DNA from: Candidatus Saccharibacteria bacterium UBA3723
GTDB lineage: Bacteria > Patescibacteriota > Saccharimonadia > Saccharimonadales > Saccharimonadaceae
Direction: 5' to 3'
Assembly: GCA_002371895.1 (NCBI GenBank)
Contig: DFHM01000011.1
Location: 1 to 36,837, forward strand
Length of the DNA stretch: 36,837 bases
Position numbers and translations under genes: made by a program
The notes under the pieces: generated by a model
Database searches by the model: none
What the model saw: only the letters and a program-made list of their open reading frames with translations
Told to the model about the DNA's origin: nothing
In this document: piece after piece, positions 36,789 through 36,837 of the stretch
Layout: the number at the start of each line of letters is the position of its first letter
How positions within the stretch are numbered: the stretch's first letter is position 1

Positions 36789-36837
36789 ACATATTCCTCC
36801 ATTCTTAATCTACCTTTTTAAGGTGCGCTTATTTTTT

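Noticed and set aside
36177..36821. 214-aa plus-strand frame opposite the HD-domain gene
   Set aside because: The minus strand has clear HD motifs and a Shine-Dalgarno site. The plus frame has neither.

Overview
The window looks like a piece of a Candidatus Saccharibacteria (TM7, Patescibacteria/CPR) chromosome. The evidence is a compact, almost purely housekeeping gene set; small versions of universal proteins (S1-type protein of 355 aa, IF-2 of 590 aa, PriA of 644 aa); cell-surface proteins ending in PKTGP-type wall-sorting signals; a DUF5663-like small protein; and no biosynthetic operons. TGA is used as a stop (for example at 10434-10436, 12041-12043 and 35022-35024), so this is the standard bacterial code and not the UGA-glycine code of Gracilibacteria/SR1. 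The assignment comes from gene content and was not checked by phylogeny.

Layout. 1-1013: tRNA-Ile(GAU), a small unknown protein and a KGG-repeat stress protein. 1073-2282 (minus): a HELGH metallopeptidase and a ROK-family protein. 2393-6537: a repeat-rich surface protein, rpsA, infB and a small acidic protein. 6594-10046 (minus): fmt, def, priA. 10134-17235: a winged-helix regulator, recJ, rpsU, adk, map, ftsA, ftsZ, an NrdR homologue without zinc cysteines, a thioredoxin-fold protein and a MazG-like pyrophosphohydrolase. 17298-20396: a complete T-box leader and ileS. 20397-24967: a surface-protein island with a 779-aa PPET-repeat membrane protein and an LPKTG/DUF11 protein. 25084-29544: rplU, rseP, a CPBP protease, mutM, a HolA-like protein and a membrane protein. 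29590-31003 (minus): rpmA and a TRM11-like methyltransferase. 31022-36068: an LPG-synthase/flippase-like protein, xseA, xseB, a membrane-anchored protein, a minimal histidine kinase/receiver pair and recO. 36105-36788 (minus): an HD-domain protein.

How the genes work together. Most genes serve translation (initiation, formyl-Met start and its removal by Def and Map, ribosomal proteins, Ile charging), replication and repair (PriA, RecJ, RecO, MutM, ExoVII) and division (FtsA/FtsZ). The ileS leader is a textbook T-box whose UGGU bulge and AUC specifier match the tRNA-Ile encoded at the start of the window.

The most striking system-level signal is promoter architecture. At least thirteen genes have a good -10 box ending only 6-10 nt before the start codon and no Shine-Dalgarno sequence, so they probably make leaderless mRNAs. 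One divergent pair does this from an 18-bp shared intergenic region. Genes inside operons and a second promoter class use ordinary Shine-Dalgarno leaders. Other points of interest are a three-way repeated stem in the rpsA leader that could be an attenuator, the zinc-less NrdR, and the repeat-bearing surface proteins that may take part in host contact.
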